Shown: positions 41,877-51,282, counted from the first letter of the stretch. The stretch is 64,000 bases of DNA from VRUE01 sp963703175 (GCA_963703175.1 OY969794.1:62001-126000), one strand, 5' to 3'. Made by a program: numbers and translations. The notes: generated from the letters alone by a model not told the origin.

Positions 41877-44800
41877 CTAGGCACTGCACCACACCTCGAA
41901 GCCGCCGAAGGCGATCTCCTTGACGTAAAGGTCGACGCAGGAAAGCAATTCAAGGTGCCGAGGTAAGGCAGCGGCGGCGCTTAACCCTGGCTGGGCAATC
42001 GTCACATGGAGTTTTGCTCGCCGGTATTGAGCCCAGTCCTGCAGCTCCACTAATACCTCGTTGCTTCCTACGAGCAATCCGTTGCGTCCCTTCGCCTGCC
42101 GGTTGCCCTCACGGCGAATAAGGTTCTTAATCATCTCTTTGACGTGGTGTCTGTGGTGAGCACTGCGTTGTGCCTGGCCGCAGACTTCATAAAGATCGTC
42201 GACCCGTGCACCGACCTGCGCGTCCGACGAGTACTTGCAGTGGACGAGCTGGACGATGAGGTCTTCGTCTTGACGCGCGAGAGCGACCAGGTCTGCCACC
42301 TCTCCCGTTTCGTCGTCATTGATCACCACGTCCCACTCTCGAAGCCCGATCAGATGCTCTGCGCTTCGTGCCTGCACGGTACCTGGGTCACGATCCGCTC
42401 CCATTGACTCGCGCTTGATGTCGATCCCAGACCAGTCGAGCTCTACGAGCTGCTCCGCAGCAAGAGGCAGTCGATCACGGACGATCTCAAGCAATAGTTC
42501 CGGCGCCTCAACCGTGACCTCATCCTCAAACCAGATCGTGCAGCCAGCCTGATTGAGGTACTCGCTTAGAAGCTGGGAATCGCCACCTTCGCCCTCGACC
42601 CGGCCCTCAGCCCCCAGCGGTCGATGGACAAGTTGTTCGTCTTCGACCACCGCCTCGTAGTCGAGGGCAAGATCACCAGCGCGGACCTGGTAGCGGATCG
42701 GGCCATCGACAGATCGATCAAGGAGGACCAATTCCGCGTCTACCAAATCTACCGACGCCTCGTCGCCAACAAGCCGGACGGCCTCGCCCATGCCGACGTA
42801 TGCCGACCAAGTCCACCCAATGTCCAGTGGCACCAGAGACGGGCGCTCAGTCAAGGAACGCGGCCGGACAAAGTTCCGGAAAAGCGCGTCGAGATTGATT
42901 GAGTCGTCTTGAAGCTTCGGCCCCAGGGAGCGCGCCCACCGAACCCACTCGTGAATTGATCGCGCAGCGCGCTGGCTCCAGATCCGACCCTTACGCGCCG
43001 CCCCCATCGTTGCGTGTTCGCCATCAACGAATCCATTGACGAAAATGTTGGTCTTGACCCTGGTTTGCTGCTCGGCGACCGAGAACCCCTCAAGGACGTC
43101 GGGTCCGACGTGCATCGAGAAGCGTCGGCCCCGATGACGGACACTCAGAACGCCAATATTGGTTGGGGTCGGACGATCAATATCTCCAAGGGCTCGATAC
43201 GGGGTTTCATTGCGCAGGCGCTCCACACCTTCACCGCAAACGGCTTCCGCAAGATTTTCATGAAGACTGCCGAGGTCGGAGCTGTTGATGTACAGCAGGG
43301 CGCGATCCTTATCCCAGTGCAACAGGTGCAGGTGGTTTGCGAGATCCTCAACTGAACGAAGATCGGCCCAGCGAACCCCCGCGCGCCGCTCAACAACGAT
43401 CCAGGCCACCTGCTCATTCTCATTGACCGTGGGTCCCGCCAGCACGTCCTCTGGACTGAACAGCTCCGCTAATGCGTGGGGGTTCCACTCCTCGCAGGTC
43501 GTGCCATAGACGACGGTGCTCATCTTGGGACGAAGCGCACTGACCGAGAGCTCATCGTCACCGGGACCGGTGAAGCCGGCGTCGAATTCATCCAAATCTC
43601 GAACGGCGTTGACGGCCGTCTCGGACAGCACCTGAAGAACCTCATTCCATTGCATCCGCTCCGCATATAGAGCTCTGAGGCGCGGGTCATAGCCAGGATC
43701 GGGACGCGCGACGATCGTCGTAGCCGCGCCAAGCCGTGGGTCGGATCGAGCAAAGCGTCCGATGAATTGCAGGGCTGCGCCAAGGCTCCGCTGTGGGTTG
43801 TGGAGGGCTGCGATCTTGAGCTCGGGAAAGTCAAAGCCCTCTCCAAACATGTCAACGCAAACCATGATTCGACTCTGGCGACTGCGAAGGGCAGTGAGAC
43901 GGCGGTCCCGTTCCGGCCCGCTCAGTTTGCTGTGCAGCGCGACCGGCTCGAACTCGCTGCCTAATTCCTCGTACAGCGGGAGGACAAGCTCGACGGCGCG
44001 CTCGATCGTGTTCGTCCTAGCCATGATCAGATGGTCAAGTCCTTGCTCGCGATCGGCGCGCAACTGATCCAGTGCAACCTCGGCCACTGCCCGATCGGGA
44101 TCAGCCAGCTCGACTATCGATCTGTATTGGATCGACTGGAAGTAGCCGAGACGCTGTGCAAGGCCAAGCGGAAACGAGTAGATAAGGCGTCCGCCAAGGC
44201 GACGGTCATCGCCTCGATATGGAGTAGCCGTGAACTGAACTACCGGCCGTCCATCGAAAGAATCACGGACCCGCGACCAGGTATTGGCCGTAACGTGGTG
44301 AGCCTCGTCAACGAAGAGATGCGAGAAGCGCCGGAGCAAGGAATCAAGCGCTCTGCTCTCTTTAGGTAAGGCGCTCGGGGTCGTGACGACCACGTTGCAG
44401 GCATCGATGAACCTGCGCATATCGTCTGAACTTTGGAACCGGTGGGCAATCCGCCCTACGACTGGTCGCGGAGCATCGGAGTCGAGGACGCCGTTGTCAA
44501 CCAGGACACCCCAGGTCTCGAACTTCTCGGCTATCTGGGTCCGCAGATTGTCGGTGGGTACGACGATCAGAAGACGTTTCAAGCGCTCACTGGCAAATAA
44601 GGCGATCATCGTCTCGGTCTTTCCAGTGCCGGTCGGGAGCACGACAGTTGCCGGGTCCCTCGCTTCGGTCGACCAATGAGCCAATACCGCGTGCACCGCT
44701 CCCGCCTGGGGTATTCGCAAGCCCGAGCGGTTCTCACTCTCGTCCTCAACGACCAGATGAAACCGTCCGAAAAGCTGATCAGTTACGGCCTCGGGTTCGG

Positions 44801-45083
44801 CCGGCTTGTCGTCAACGACCCATCGCAGTTGGTCCGCCGTCAGGGTCGCGATCGTGACGCTTGACGAGGCTGACGTTAGCTCCAGGTGGGTGGACGGCGG
44901 ACGCTGTGTACCGGGCCGCCGCACCGGCACGATGGTTCCGTCGGCGAGTAGCGCCACCCAACTGTCGTCCTCACTCCGTATGACGGCAGTCTGGGGGCCC
45001 GCAAAGAACTGACGAGCGGTGTTGTCGCTGAGCACGATGCCCTGCGACCACAGCGCCGGTAACTGGAGCGTAGTTTCATCCAT
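41877..45083 (-). CDS. Superfamily 2 helicase with C-terminal nuclease-like domain
   Basis: 1068 aa. SF2 motor at about residues 120-480: Walker A VVLPTGTGKTETM, motif II LFVDEAHH, motif III FTATPYR, motif V VDMFGEGFDFP and motif VI FIGRFARSD. A long middle region (500-880) is unassigned. Near the C-terminus EWDVVINDDETGEVADLVALARQDEDLIVQLVHCKYS has the spacing of a PD-(D/E)xK nuclease (Asp, then V-x-C-K) but lacks the usual acidic residue before the Lys. Large helicase-nucleases on islands are often anti-phage factors. No partner genes lie beside it. Confidence 0.75.
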   Translation of the reverse strand: MDETTLQLPALWSQGIVLSDNTARQFFAGPQTAVIRSEDDSWVALLADGTIVPVRRPGTQRPPSTHLELTSASSSVTIATLTADQLRWVVDDKPAEPEAVTDQLFGRFHLVVEDESENRSGLRIPQAGAVHAVLAHWSTEARDPATVVLPTGTGKTETMIALFASERLKRLLIVVPTDNLRTQIAEKFETWGVLVDNGVLDSDAPRPVVGRIAHRFQSSDDMRRFIDACNVVVTTPSALPKESRALDSLLRRFSHLFVDEAHHVTANTWSRVRDSFDGRPVVQFTATPYRGDDRRLGGRLIYSFPLGLAQRLGYFQSIQYRSIVELADPDRAVAEVALDQLRADREQGLDHLIMARTNTIERAVELVLPLYEELGSEFEPVALHSKLSGPERDRRLTALRSRQSRIMVCVDMFGEGFDFPELKIAALHNPQRSLGAALQFIGRFARSDPRLGAATTIVARPDPGYDPRLRALYAERMQWNEVLQVLSETAVNAVRDLDEFDAGFTGPGDDELSVSALRPKMSTVVYGTTCEEWNPHALAELFSPEDVLAGPTVNENEQVAWIVVERRAGVRWADLRSVEDLANHLHLLHWDKDRALLYINSSDLGSLHENLAEAVCGEGVERLRNETPYRALGDIDRPTPTNIGVLSVRHRGRRFSMHVGPDVLEGFSVAEQQTRVKTNIFVNGFVDGEHATMGAARKGRIWSQRAARSIHEWVRWARSLGPKLQDDSINLDALFRNFVRPRSLTERPSLVPLDIGWTWSAYVGMGEAVRLVGDEASVDLVDAELVLLDRSVDGPIRYQVRAGDLALDYEAVVEDEQLVHRPLGAEGRVEGEGGDSQLLSEYLNQAGCTIWFEDEVTVEAPELLLEIVRDRLPLAAEQLVELDWSGIDIKRESMGADRDPGTVQARSAEHLIGLREWDVVINDDETGEVADLVALARQDEDLIVQLVHCKYSSDAQVGARVDDLYEVCGQAQRSAHHRHHVKEMIKNLIRREGNRQAKGRNGLLVGSNEVLVELQDWAQYRRAKLHVTIAQPGLSAAAALPRHLELLSCVDLYVKEIAFGGFEVWCSA

Positions 45084-45640
45084 CGCGTTAGCCGCAGGCG
45101 ACGCCTTTGAGCGAGCGGCGAGCAGCTGCGAACAAGCTAGTAATTCGTTCGGTCTGATTTAGGAACGGGCTGGTTGTCCTCTTCACCTTCCAAGAAAAGT
45201 GAGACGCGCGAGGCACAGACCAACGCCATAGAACCCCCTTTACCTGGCATACCCCTCACGGGACCAGGACATGTGAAGCGAAAAATCTAAGTTCCTAAGG
45301 GAAGAGCGACAGATCGACGTCGTTGCGCGCCGATTTCGCCTCGCTGATCGACAGTGGACTCCTGGCAACCTTCTCGCGACCTCAGTTTGCCGGGTATCGC
45401 GCCTTCGCCCCCCTGTCGCGACAAAATTTTGCCGCCGGTCCGCCGGCCGTCCGAATCCGATCCAAGGCCCCGATATGCCGTGTAGGCCGGGGTTAGCCCC
45501 TGCCGCCCCTCGCGGGCCATTTTGCGGCTTGGCTATCCGAAGAGCCAACCCTCGTTCACGACATTGCAGGGATCGAGTCGCATCGGCGGCCAGCATCGCA
45601 ACCGGACCAGATGGCAAGCGTCTGCACCACGAGCCATCTC
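45084..45640. other. Long non-coding stretch upstream of the helicase
   Basis: 557 bp between the helicase start and the stop of the XRE gene, both minus strand. Open frames exist on both strands (for example 45240-45617 minus) but show no domain or convincing start. Two adjoining palindromes, TGTCGCGACA (45414-45423) and CAAAATTTTG (45422-45431), stand out in otherwise GC-rich DNA. It probably holds the helicase promoter. Confidence 0.45.
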
Positions 45641-46057
45641 TTACTCGTCTGCCTCGTCCTCCTCCTTCCAGCGCTCGGTGCGTTCTGCCAGTTCGTCGCG
45701 CGCTTCGTGGACAAGCTGTACCGCATCCACGGTCTTCGTCTGTTTTGCCCGAAGAGCTGCGGCCCGCTCCATTAACTCTTCATGCAGCTCGATGCGCGAC
45801 TTGATCTTGAACCCGCCCGCTTCAGTCATGGCAGGGGTCCAGCTGATCCCGGCGAGGAGCTTGCAGTCGATTCGCACGCCCAAGCCGCTAGCGATTTTGA
45901 TCAGAGTGTCGATGCGAGGAACCCGCGCCCCTCGCTCCAGCAGACCAATCTCGGTCCGGTGGAGCGAGCAACGCAGGCCCAGCTCTTCCTGGGAGATGCC
46001 GGCCCCCTTGCGAAGGCGGCGCAGGTTCTCGCCGAACCGCTGGGCGACCTCCATCAT
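45641..46057 (-). CDS. XRE-family transcriptional regulator
   Basis: 138 aa. HTH at residues 5-70: QRFGENLRRLRKGAGISQEELGLRCSLHRTEIGLLERGARVPRIDTLIKIASGLGV, then a hinge (CKLLAGISW) and a charged helical C-terminus. Typical regulator of actinobacterial integrative elements. It overlaps the upstream small gene by 4 bp (ATGA), so the two are translated together. Confidence 0.87.
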   Translation of the reverse strand: MMEVAQRFGENLRRLRKGAGISQEELGLRCSLHRTEIGLLERGARVPRIDTLIKIASGLGVRIDCKLLAGISWTPAMTEAGGFKIKSRIELHEELMERAAALRAKQTKTVDAVQLVHEARDELAERTERWKEEDEADE

Positions 46058-46347
46058 TCGCCCTCCAGACCGGCGAAATAAAGCGCGGCCCGGGTCGGGA
46101 CCAGGAACGCGCCCTCGCAGTGCAAGAGCCCGGCAGCGACCAGTTCGCGAATCGCCCGCTCGACTACGTCGTGCTTCTTGAAGTCGGCGGGAGGGGCATA
46201 GAACACCCGAGCGACCTCGGGGATCGTCAGTTGGCTCGGATGCTCGTCGATCAGGAACGCGAGGACGGAGCGTTCTGCTTGGCGCGTTTCAGCGACGTAG
46301 TCGGTGGGTCCGAACCCGCCGCAATCCCTAGGGTTGATTTCAGCCAT
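46054..46347 (-). CDS. Small winged-helix-like protein, partner of the XRE regulator
   Basis: 97 aa. AERSVLAFLIDEHPSQLTIPEVARVFYAPPADFKKHDVVERAIRELVAAGLLHCEGAFLVPTRAALYF reads as a winged helix. Related to the 88-aa protein at 35853. It is preceded by a 16-bp palindrome at 46536 that may control this two-gene unit. Function unknown. Confidence 0.65.
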   Translation of the reverse strand: MAEINPRDCGGFGPTDYVAETRQAERSVLAFLIDEHPSQLTIPEVARVFYAPPADFKKHDVVERAIRELVAAGLLHCEGAFLVPTRAALYFAGLEGE

Positions 46348-46535
46348 GAGGAGCCAGCCTCCTTGTGGTTAGGCCCTCGGTTGGCGTTGACGCGCCGCCG
46401 GGGGCCGCTTCTTTGAGGCCGGTAGCTCGCTACCGTTCCCGCTGCATCCGGCCTCGGTGCCAACTGAGCCGGATGCCACGGGGCCGGCGTGTCAGCGCGC
46501 GGCCCCACTTATGTGGCCCGAAGCCTAGCACGCTT

Positions 46536-46551
46536 GTATGTAGCTACATAC
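46536..46551. promoter_or_regulatory. 16-bp palindrome, probable operator
   Basis: GTATGTAGCTACATAC is a perfect palindrome in an AT-rich pocket between the 69-aa gene and the 97-aa/XRE pair. A TGCTAGGCT box (extended -10-like) lies about 14 bp downstream on the minus strand. The XRE protein of the same operon is the obvious candidate binder. Confidence 0.55.
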
Positions 46552-46557
46552 GAACTG

Positions 46558-46767
46558 CTATCGGCCGCTGATGATTTCCCTGATGCGGGTCCAATGAAGT
46601 CCGGTTGCCTCGCCAATCTCCCGTAGCGTCGCGCCAGCTTCCTGTGCCTGCTTGAAACTCGCCCGCCGAGTCTGACCGTCTTGGTCGAGCTGCTTTTGCG
46701 TCTTCTTAAACCTCGCCTGGGAGCGGTGGGCGTCTTGAAGCGCTTTCTGCTTGGCGTCCTTCGGCAT
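46558..46767 (-). CDS. Small HTH-like protein
   Basis: 69 aa. A basic helical first half (MPKDAKQKALQDAHRSQARFKKTQKQLDQDG), then an HTH of the kind GATLREIGEATGLHWTRIREIISG. Such small Lys/Arg-rich HTH proteins are common on actinobacterial elements. Divergent from the DUF-like gene at 46810. Confidence 0.6.
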   Translation of the reverse strand: MPKDAKQKALQDAHRSQARFKKTQKQLDQDGQTRRASFKQAQEAGATLREIGEATGLHWTRIREIISGR

Positions 46768-46809
46768 CGACCGCAGCCTAAACGCCGAACACGGGGATAC
46801 GTTTCGACC

Positions 46810-47103
46810 GTGGCCGATCCGTTTATTCGCCCGCTTTCCGCCGACGCTCGCATCCTGATCGAGTTCGAGGGCCGTCCGCTGGAACGCTATGCGGTCATGC
46901 TCCAGCTACAGATCCAAGGGCGCTGGCAGACGATTCGCTTGTTCGACAACGCCCACGGGGACCACGATATGCACCGCTACACTGGTTCCGAGAAGCAGCC
47001 TGCGGAGCGGTTTTCCGAGGGTGCGGTCAATGCGGTCGCGCCAGAAGCCATCCGCTACCTAATCGATCATTGGGAAGCAATCGCGGAATCATGGAAGAGC
47101 TAG
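46810..47103 (+). CDS. Small protein of unknown function
   Basis: 97 aa from GTG 46810. ILIEFEGRPLERYAVMLQLQIQGRWQTIRLFDNAHGDHDMHRYTGSEKQ. The HGDHDMHRY segment is distinctive and I have seen it in island-borne small proteins, but no function is known to me. The same frame runs upstream to 46681 without merit. The stop overlaps the start of the next gene. Confidence 0.6.
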   Translation: MADPFIRPLSADARILIEFEGRPLERYAVMLQLQIQGRWQTIRLFDNAHGDHDMHRYTGSEKQPAERFSEGAVNAVAPEAIRYLIDHWEAIAESWKS

Positions 47104-47438
47104 AGCGCAGCAAATTCACCGCAGCGGGCGAGATCGCCAACGAGCGACTGATCGACGCCGTACTCGATCCTGATCGATATCCCGAGGGAACCACCTTCAT
47201 CGCCGCCGATCAGGAGGGCTTCGGTTCGGTCCTTGCTGAAGCCGTTGCCGAGCACCGGCCGCTCGCGATCGTCTATCCCGATGGCCGGGAGATCGTCGCC
47301 GCGCCTCGTGGTGGTGCGCTCGCCTTTTTCGAGCACCTGCTGACTCGTCGCCGTGAGCCCAGGGATGATCAGCCTGCCGTGCCGCTGCCCGCCGACTATC
47401 AGGTCGAGATCAGGGACCCGCAGGCACTCGCCGCCTGA
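47091..47438 (+). CDS. Small protein of unknown function, coupled to the previous gene
   Basis: 115 aa. Begins MEELERSKFTAAGEIANERL; its start lies 13 bp inside the previous gene. The middle contains FIAADQEGFGSVLAEAVAEHRPLAIVYPDGREIVAAP. No recognised family. The pair may be an accessory or regulatory unit, or an uncharacterised toxin-antitoxin-like pair judging only by size and overlap. Confidence 0.55.
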   Translation: MEELERSKFTAAGEIANERLIDAVLDPDRYPEGTTFIAADQEGFGSVLAEAVAEHRPLAIVYPDGREIVAAPRGGALAFFEHLLTRRREPRDDQPAVPLPADYQVEIRDPQALAA

Positions 47439-47494
47439 ACCTCCTCCCCACCCCAACCTACCCGCAGAACCAGCGCCGCGAGGGTGGCAGTCAA

Positions 47495-47524
47495 GGGCGC
47501 TTGCGCCCGACCCCCGCAGGGGGT
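47495..47524. terminator. Tandem hairpins between convergent genes
   Basis: GGGCGC-TT-GCGCCC is followed directly by ACCCCC-GCA-GGGGGT, between the stop at 47438 (+) and the relaxase stop at 47572 (-). Two stems in a row make a convincing bidirectional terminator. Confidence 0.6.
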
Positions 47525-47571
47525 TGACGGTCGCCCGAGCGGTGCTTCAATGTCGGTAGGTCGGGGGGCAC

Positions 47572-50500
47572 TCACCGGCCGATGCTCAACCCTCTGCCAA
47601 GCCGACGCGCTCGCGCCGCGTGCTGTCCTAGGCCCAGGACTCGCTGAATCTCTTGCAGCCGTCGCGTTGCGGCCTGCTGGCGCGCTCGCTCGGCCCCTCG
47701 TTTTGCCTCCCGGCCAAAGGCTTTGCGCGGGTCCTTGATGCCGTGCTCCTGGCGGTAGCGCTCGATCCCGGCGACGCCGCGATCCCAAGCCTTCCGCTTC
47801 TCAGGGTCGCTCGGGCGCTCCCCCAGCTCCTTCGTGATGTAGGTAGGCGGGGAGATACGGGCTGCGGTAATCGCCAACTGCCGCCGCTCGGCGAGGACTT
47901 GATCCGCGACGGCGAACTCCCGCCGCGCTGCATCCCCCGGAGTGGGGGTCTCTTGCATCTCGGCCTCAAGGCGCGATAGCTGCCTGCGTGAGGCTGACTC
48001 CATGCTGTCGATCCGCCGCAGCTCGTCCTTGCACTCGCGGCGCGGCAGCGCTTCGGCGGCCTCCCTGCGCGCCTCGTAGCGCTCAAGGCCCTCGTAGCCT
48101 CGCTCGATCCGCTCTCTGAGGGTGTCGCGGCGCTCTTGCTGGACTGCCTCTCGACCTGCTGCGCCCTCCAGCTCAGCGCGCCTTGCGACCAGCTCTTCGG
48201 TCGGCAGGCCAGAGAAGCGCGAGCGCAGCGCGACCTCATGCGCCGCGAGCTGCGCGCGGTCGCGCTCGGCTGCTTCGGCAATGTGCGGGATGCCCTCGCG
48301 CAGGTGGGGATTGCCCGGCGCGATCTCCTCTCGGTGAGCCTGAATCTCGGGCGTCGCATAGAGGTAGGTCTGCTCACGGCTGCGCGAGGCGGCGACGTAG
48401 AGCTCCTGCTTGTCCATCGACGGATCGGCGGCGACGAAAGCGCGGTCAACGGTGCTCCCCTGCGCCGAGTAGCTCGTCACGGCATAGGCGTGTTCGAGCG
48501 CCGGGGCCTCTGAGTAGGGGTTGACTTGGGACAGGTACTCGGGACCGACCTCTACGCGCTTGGCTTGATCGATGCCTTCGAGAACGACGCGGCGCTCCTT
48601 CGCGTCAACCTCGGCAATCTGCCAGCGCTCGCGGTTGAAGATTTCGGCGCGCTGGTCGTTGACGCGGGTGATTACCCGGTCGCCGGCGGCAAAGCGCGCC
48701 TCCCCCACTTCGATCTCGCCGGCTCCGAGCTGCCCGCTCTGCCTGCGGAGCGCTCGCGCCATTTCGTTGAGCCGCGCGACCTCGGCGTTTTGCTTCGCGA
48801 TCATCATCGCGTCCTCGCCGCGCTCATAGGACTCGTTCCAGTCGCGGATCATCGCCTCGCGGCGCGCCTCGGCGTTGGGCGCGACCGTGACGCGGTTCTC
48901 GGCCTCATAGAGTCCTAGCGCCTCGCGCCCCTCTCCCTCCCTGATCCGCTTCGCCGCCTCGCGGTCAAGGTCGTGCTCATGGCGGATCACCTCGTCAAGC
49001 TGGATCGACTCGGTGCGATCCGCAACCGCGCGGAACAACCCACCTGCCTCGATCTCGCCAAGCTGCTCGGGATCTCCAACGAGAACGAGCTTGGCCTGTG
49101 CCTTCTCCGCGTGGGAGATCAACCGCGCCAGGGTCGCGGTGTCCACCATTCCGGCCTCGTCCACCAGGAGGATCGAGCCGCGCGCCAACCCTGCCTCGCC
49201 TTCGTACTCGGCTCGGTCAAGCTCTGAGAGGAGGCGGGCGGCGCTAACGGCGGGCAAGCCGTCGGATCGCATGACATTTGCCGCGCGCCAGGTCGGCGCT
49301 GCCGCCCGAAGCTCCATTCCGGCCTGCGTCCAGCCCTCGGCTGCGGCGACAACGGCAAAGGTCTTGCCGGTGCCCGCCTCGCCGATCACAACAGCGACTC
49401 CCTCGGGGTCGCTAAGCAGGCGGCGGACCATCTCGCGCTGATCTGCCTTCAACGTCTGACGGGCACCGATCACGCGCGCCGCGATCAGCTCCCCGGCCGG
49501 GGACCGTCCCTGCGCACGCATACGCTCGACCGCCGCCAAGGCGTCGCACTCAAGCTCCCAGATTCGCCGGGTCGTGTAGCGGGGGCCTTTGCGGCTCTCC
49601 GCGATCTGGATCACCGACTCCGAAGCGAGAAAGGCGTCGGCCAAGCGCTCGACCTCGGCTCCCGGCGCTCCCTCGGGGAGCGAGTCGGCAACTGCCCGGA
49701 TCGCATCGCGGCGGTCGAAGTGCGAGGCCGCCGCCGTTACCTCGCGGCCCAGCTTCGCCTCTGAGATCGCGCGGACCTCGGCGCGCACTTGCTCGCCGAT
49801 CCTCCGCCCGACCTCGGGGTTGAAGGTCCGCTCGATCGCCTCCCGATCCAAGCCGATCTCCTGCGCCCGCGATCGCCAGCGGGCCAGCAGCTCGCCGCGG
49901 CCGACGTCGGCCTCCTTCGGTTTGCGGGTGGCGAGCGTCGCAACCTGCATCGAGCGCGCGGAGGCGTCCGGCCCGGCCGCCTCGAGTATTTCCGCGCGGC
50001 GGGTCGAGAACGCTCGTAGGTGCTCGTCGGCGAAGCCCGCGATCTCTGCGATGCCCTTGCGGGTCGGCTGCCACTCGACGCCGAGGCGGCGGGTCAGCTC
50101 GTGTCGCAGGTGGGCCTCGTAGATGTAGCTGGCGGTGGTCGCGTGGTCATAGATCGCCGGGTGGTAGAGGCGGGTCCACTTCCCTTCGGCCCTGGTCGCG
50201 TTGGCCACGAGGACGTGGGTGTGCAGCTGCGGGTCGCCGTTGCGCGAGGAGCGATGGCGGTAGGCAGCGGCCAGGTAGCCCTCGCCTTTGAGGAATTCCG
50301 AGCCTCCCGCGCCGCGCCGGGTCCAGCACGCCTCGCGCTGCATGTAGTCGAGGGCTGCTCCTACGGCTTCCCGGTGGGCGGCTTGGACTTCGAGCGAGGC
50401 GACGGGACCGCCCAGGCCCCACAGCAGGGAGACCGACTTGGGAGCCGAGAAGGTGAGATCGAAACCGGGAACCGAGCCGCCCGACGGGACGCCGCGCATT

Positions 50501-50718
50501 CCCAACAGCGGCTCCCCGTCCACAGGGTTGCGGCCGGTGAGCATCGCTTCGAGCTGGTCTGCGCCGACCTCGCCCTCAAGGCCGAGGCGTGCGGCGGCGT
50601 CGCCAAGCCATTCCCCGGCGACCTCGCCCTCGCCGGAGTAGTAGTCCTCAGCGCCTTCGGCGACCTTGTCGAGGTAGTAGCGCTCCTGTCCTTTGCCTAG
50701 CTTGCCTATGGACAGCAT
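47572..50718 (-). CDS. TrwC/TraA-type conjugative relaxase-helicase (MobF)
   Basis: 1048 aa from ATG 50718; the frame continues to 50826 without homology. N-terminal TrwC relaxase domain: start MLSIGKLGKGQERYYLD, FDLTFSAPKSVSLLWGLG, and the His motif DPQLHTHVLVANA. The C-terminal RecD-like helicase has Walker A VVIGEAGTGKTFAVV, ILLVDEAGMVDT, LVGDPEQLGEIEAGGLF and TSYSAQGSTVDRAFVA. A helical Arg/Glu-rich tail follows; that tail is what survives in the remnant at 36112. It nicks oriT and unwinds the strand for transfer. Confidence 0.93.
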   Translation of the reverse strand: MLSIGKLGKGQERYYLDKVAEGAEDYYSGEGEVAGEWLGDAAARLGLEGEVGADQLEAMLTGRNPVDGEPLLGMRGVPSGGSVPGFDLTFSAPKSVSLLWGLGGPVASLEVQAAHREAVGAALDYMQREACWTRRGAGGSEFLKGEGYLAAAYRHRSSRNGDPQLHTHVLVANATRAEGKWTRLYHPAIYDHATTASYIYEAHLRHELTRRLGVEWQPTRKGIAEIAGFADEHLRAFSTRRAEILEAAGPDASARSMQVATLATRKPKEADVGRGELLARWRSRAQEIGLDREAIERTFNPEVGRRIGEQVRAEVRAISEAKLGREVTAAASHFDRRDAIRAVADSLPEGAPGAEVERLADAFLASESVIQIAESRKGPRYTTRRIWELECDALAAVERMRAQGRSPAGELIAARVIGARQTLKADQREMVRRLLSDPEGVAVVIGEAGTGKTFAVVAAAEGWTQAGMELRAAAPTWRAANVMRSDGLPAVSAARLLSELDRAEYEGEAGLARGSILLVDEAGMVDTATLARLISHAEKAQAKLVLVGDPEQLGEIEAGGLFRAVADRTESIQLDEVIRHEHDLDREAAKRIREGEGREALGLYEAENRVTVAPNAEARREAMIRDWNESYERGEDAMMIAKQNAEVARLNEMARALRRQSGQLGAGEIEVGEARFAAGDRVITRVNDQRAEIFNRERWQIAEVDAKERRVVLEGIDQAKRVEVGPEYLSQVNPYSEAPALEHAYAVTSYSAQGSTVDRAFVAADPSMDKQELYVAASRSREQTYLYATPEIQAHREEIAPGNPHLREGIPHIAEAAERDRAQLAAHEVALRSRFSGLPTEELVARRAELEGAAGREAVQQERRDTLRERIERGYEGLERYEARREAAEALPRRECKDELRRIDSMESASRRQLSRLEAEMQETPTPGDAARREFAVADQVLAERRQLAITAARISPPTYITKELGERPSDPEKRKAWDRGVAGIERYRQEHGIKDPRKAFGREAKRGAERARQQAATRRLQEIQRVLGLGQHAARARRLGRGLSIGR

Positions 50719-51034
50719 CACCCCTGCTGTCGCGCGGGGGCGCGGTTTGCATCCATCTCTTAACAAAGTGATGTGGCGTGAGGGTGGTTGCTGTTGGCAG
50801 TTGGGGTGCTCTGGCTGGCTTCTCATGGCTCTGCTGTTGCCATGAGGCCCTGCATTTATTCCTCTTGGCTGCTGGGCTTTCTCCTTGGCTCTTGGCTGGC
50901 TGATGTCTTCTGCCTTGGGATTTGATGGCTATGGAAATTTCTGGGAGGTGATCTGCCCCAAACGGCCCGCTCGTGCGACAGCAGGGGCAGAAGCGAATGC
51001 CTACCGCCCCGATGCAAATGGCCGATGCAAACGA
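50719..51034. other. Candidate oriT / control region between relaxase and excisionase
   Basis: Divergent gap with dense repeats. CCCCTGCTGTCGC (50721-50733) recurs inverted as GCGACAGCAGGGG (50975-50987). TTTGCATC (50746-50753) recurs inverted as GATGCAAA at 51011 and 51024. CTCATGGC / GCCATGAG (50822-50846) is an 8-bp stem with a 9-nt loop. A run of TGGCT-like units gives strong strand bias (50810-50910). oriT lies next to the relaxase gene in many elements. Confidence 0.5.
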
Positions 51035-51065
51035 CCTCCTTGGTGGACAACAGGACTAGAAGCAG

Positions 51066-51275
51066 ATGCCCGACGCCCCGATCCTCACCGAGTCCTTGAT
51101 GACCGCCGACGAAGCTGCGCGGCTTCTCCACGTCCCGCGCAGCACGGTTTACGAGCTGGTTCGCTCGCGGGGTCTGCCGCATGTTCGGATCGGTGATCGA
51201 GGACTGAGGTTCACCCGCTCTGATCTGGGGAGCTGGATAGCCGAGAACACCTATGGGACGCGACGTCGCCGATAG
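51066..51275 (+). CDS. Excisionase-type HTH protein
   Basis: 69 aa. MerR/excisionase-family HTH: LMTADEAARLLHVPRSTVYELVRSRGLPHVRIGDRGLRFTRSDLGSWI. Such proteins steer integrase towards excision. It ends 7 bp from the integrase stop and converges with it. It stands immediately beside the integrase gene, as in SLP1/pSAM2-like elements. Confidence 0.88.
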   Translation: MPDAPILTESLMTADEAARLLHVPRSTVYELVRSRGLPHVRIGDRGLRFTRSDLGSWIAENTYGTRRRR

Positions 51276-51282
51276 ATCGGCG

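Noticed and set aside
45240..45617. Open frame of 125 codons upstream of the helicase
   Set aside because: No recognisable domain, no good ribosome site, and overlapping frames of equal merit on both strands.
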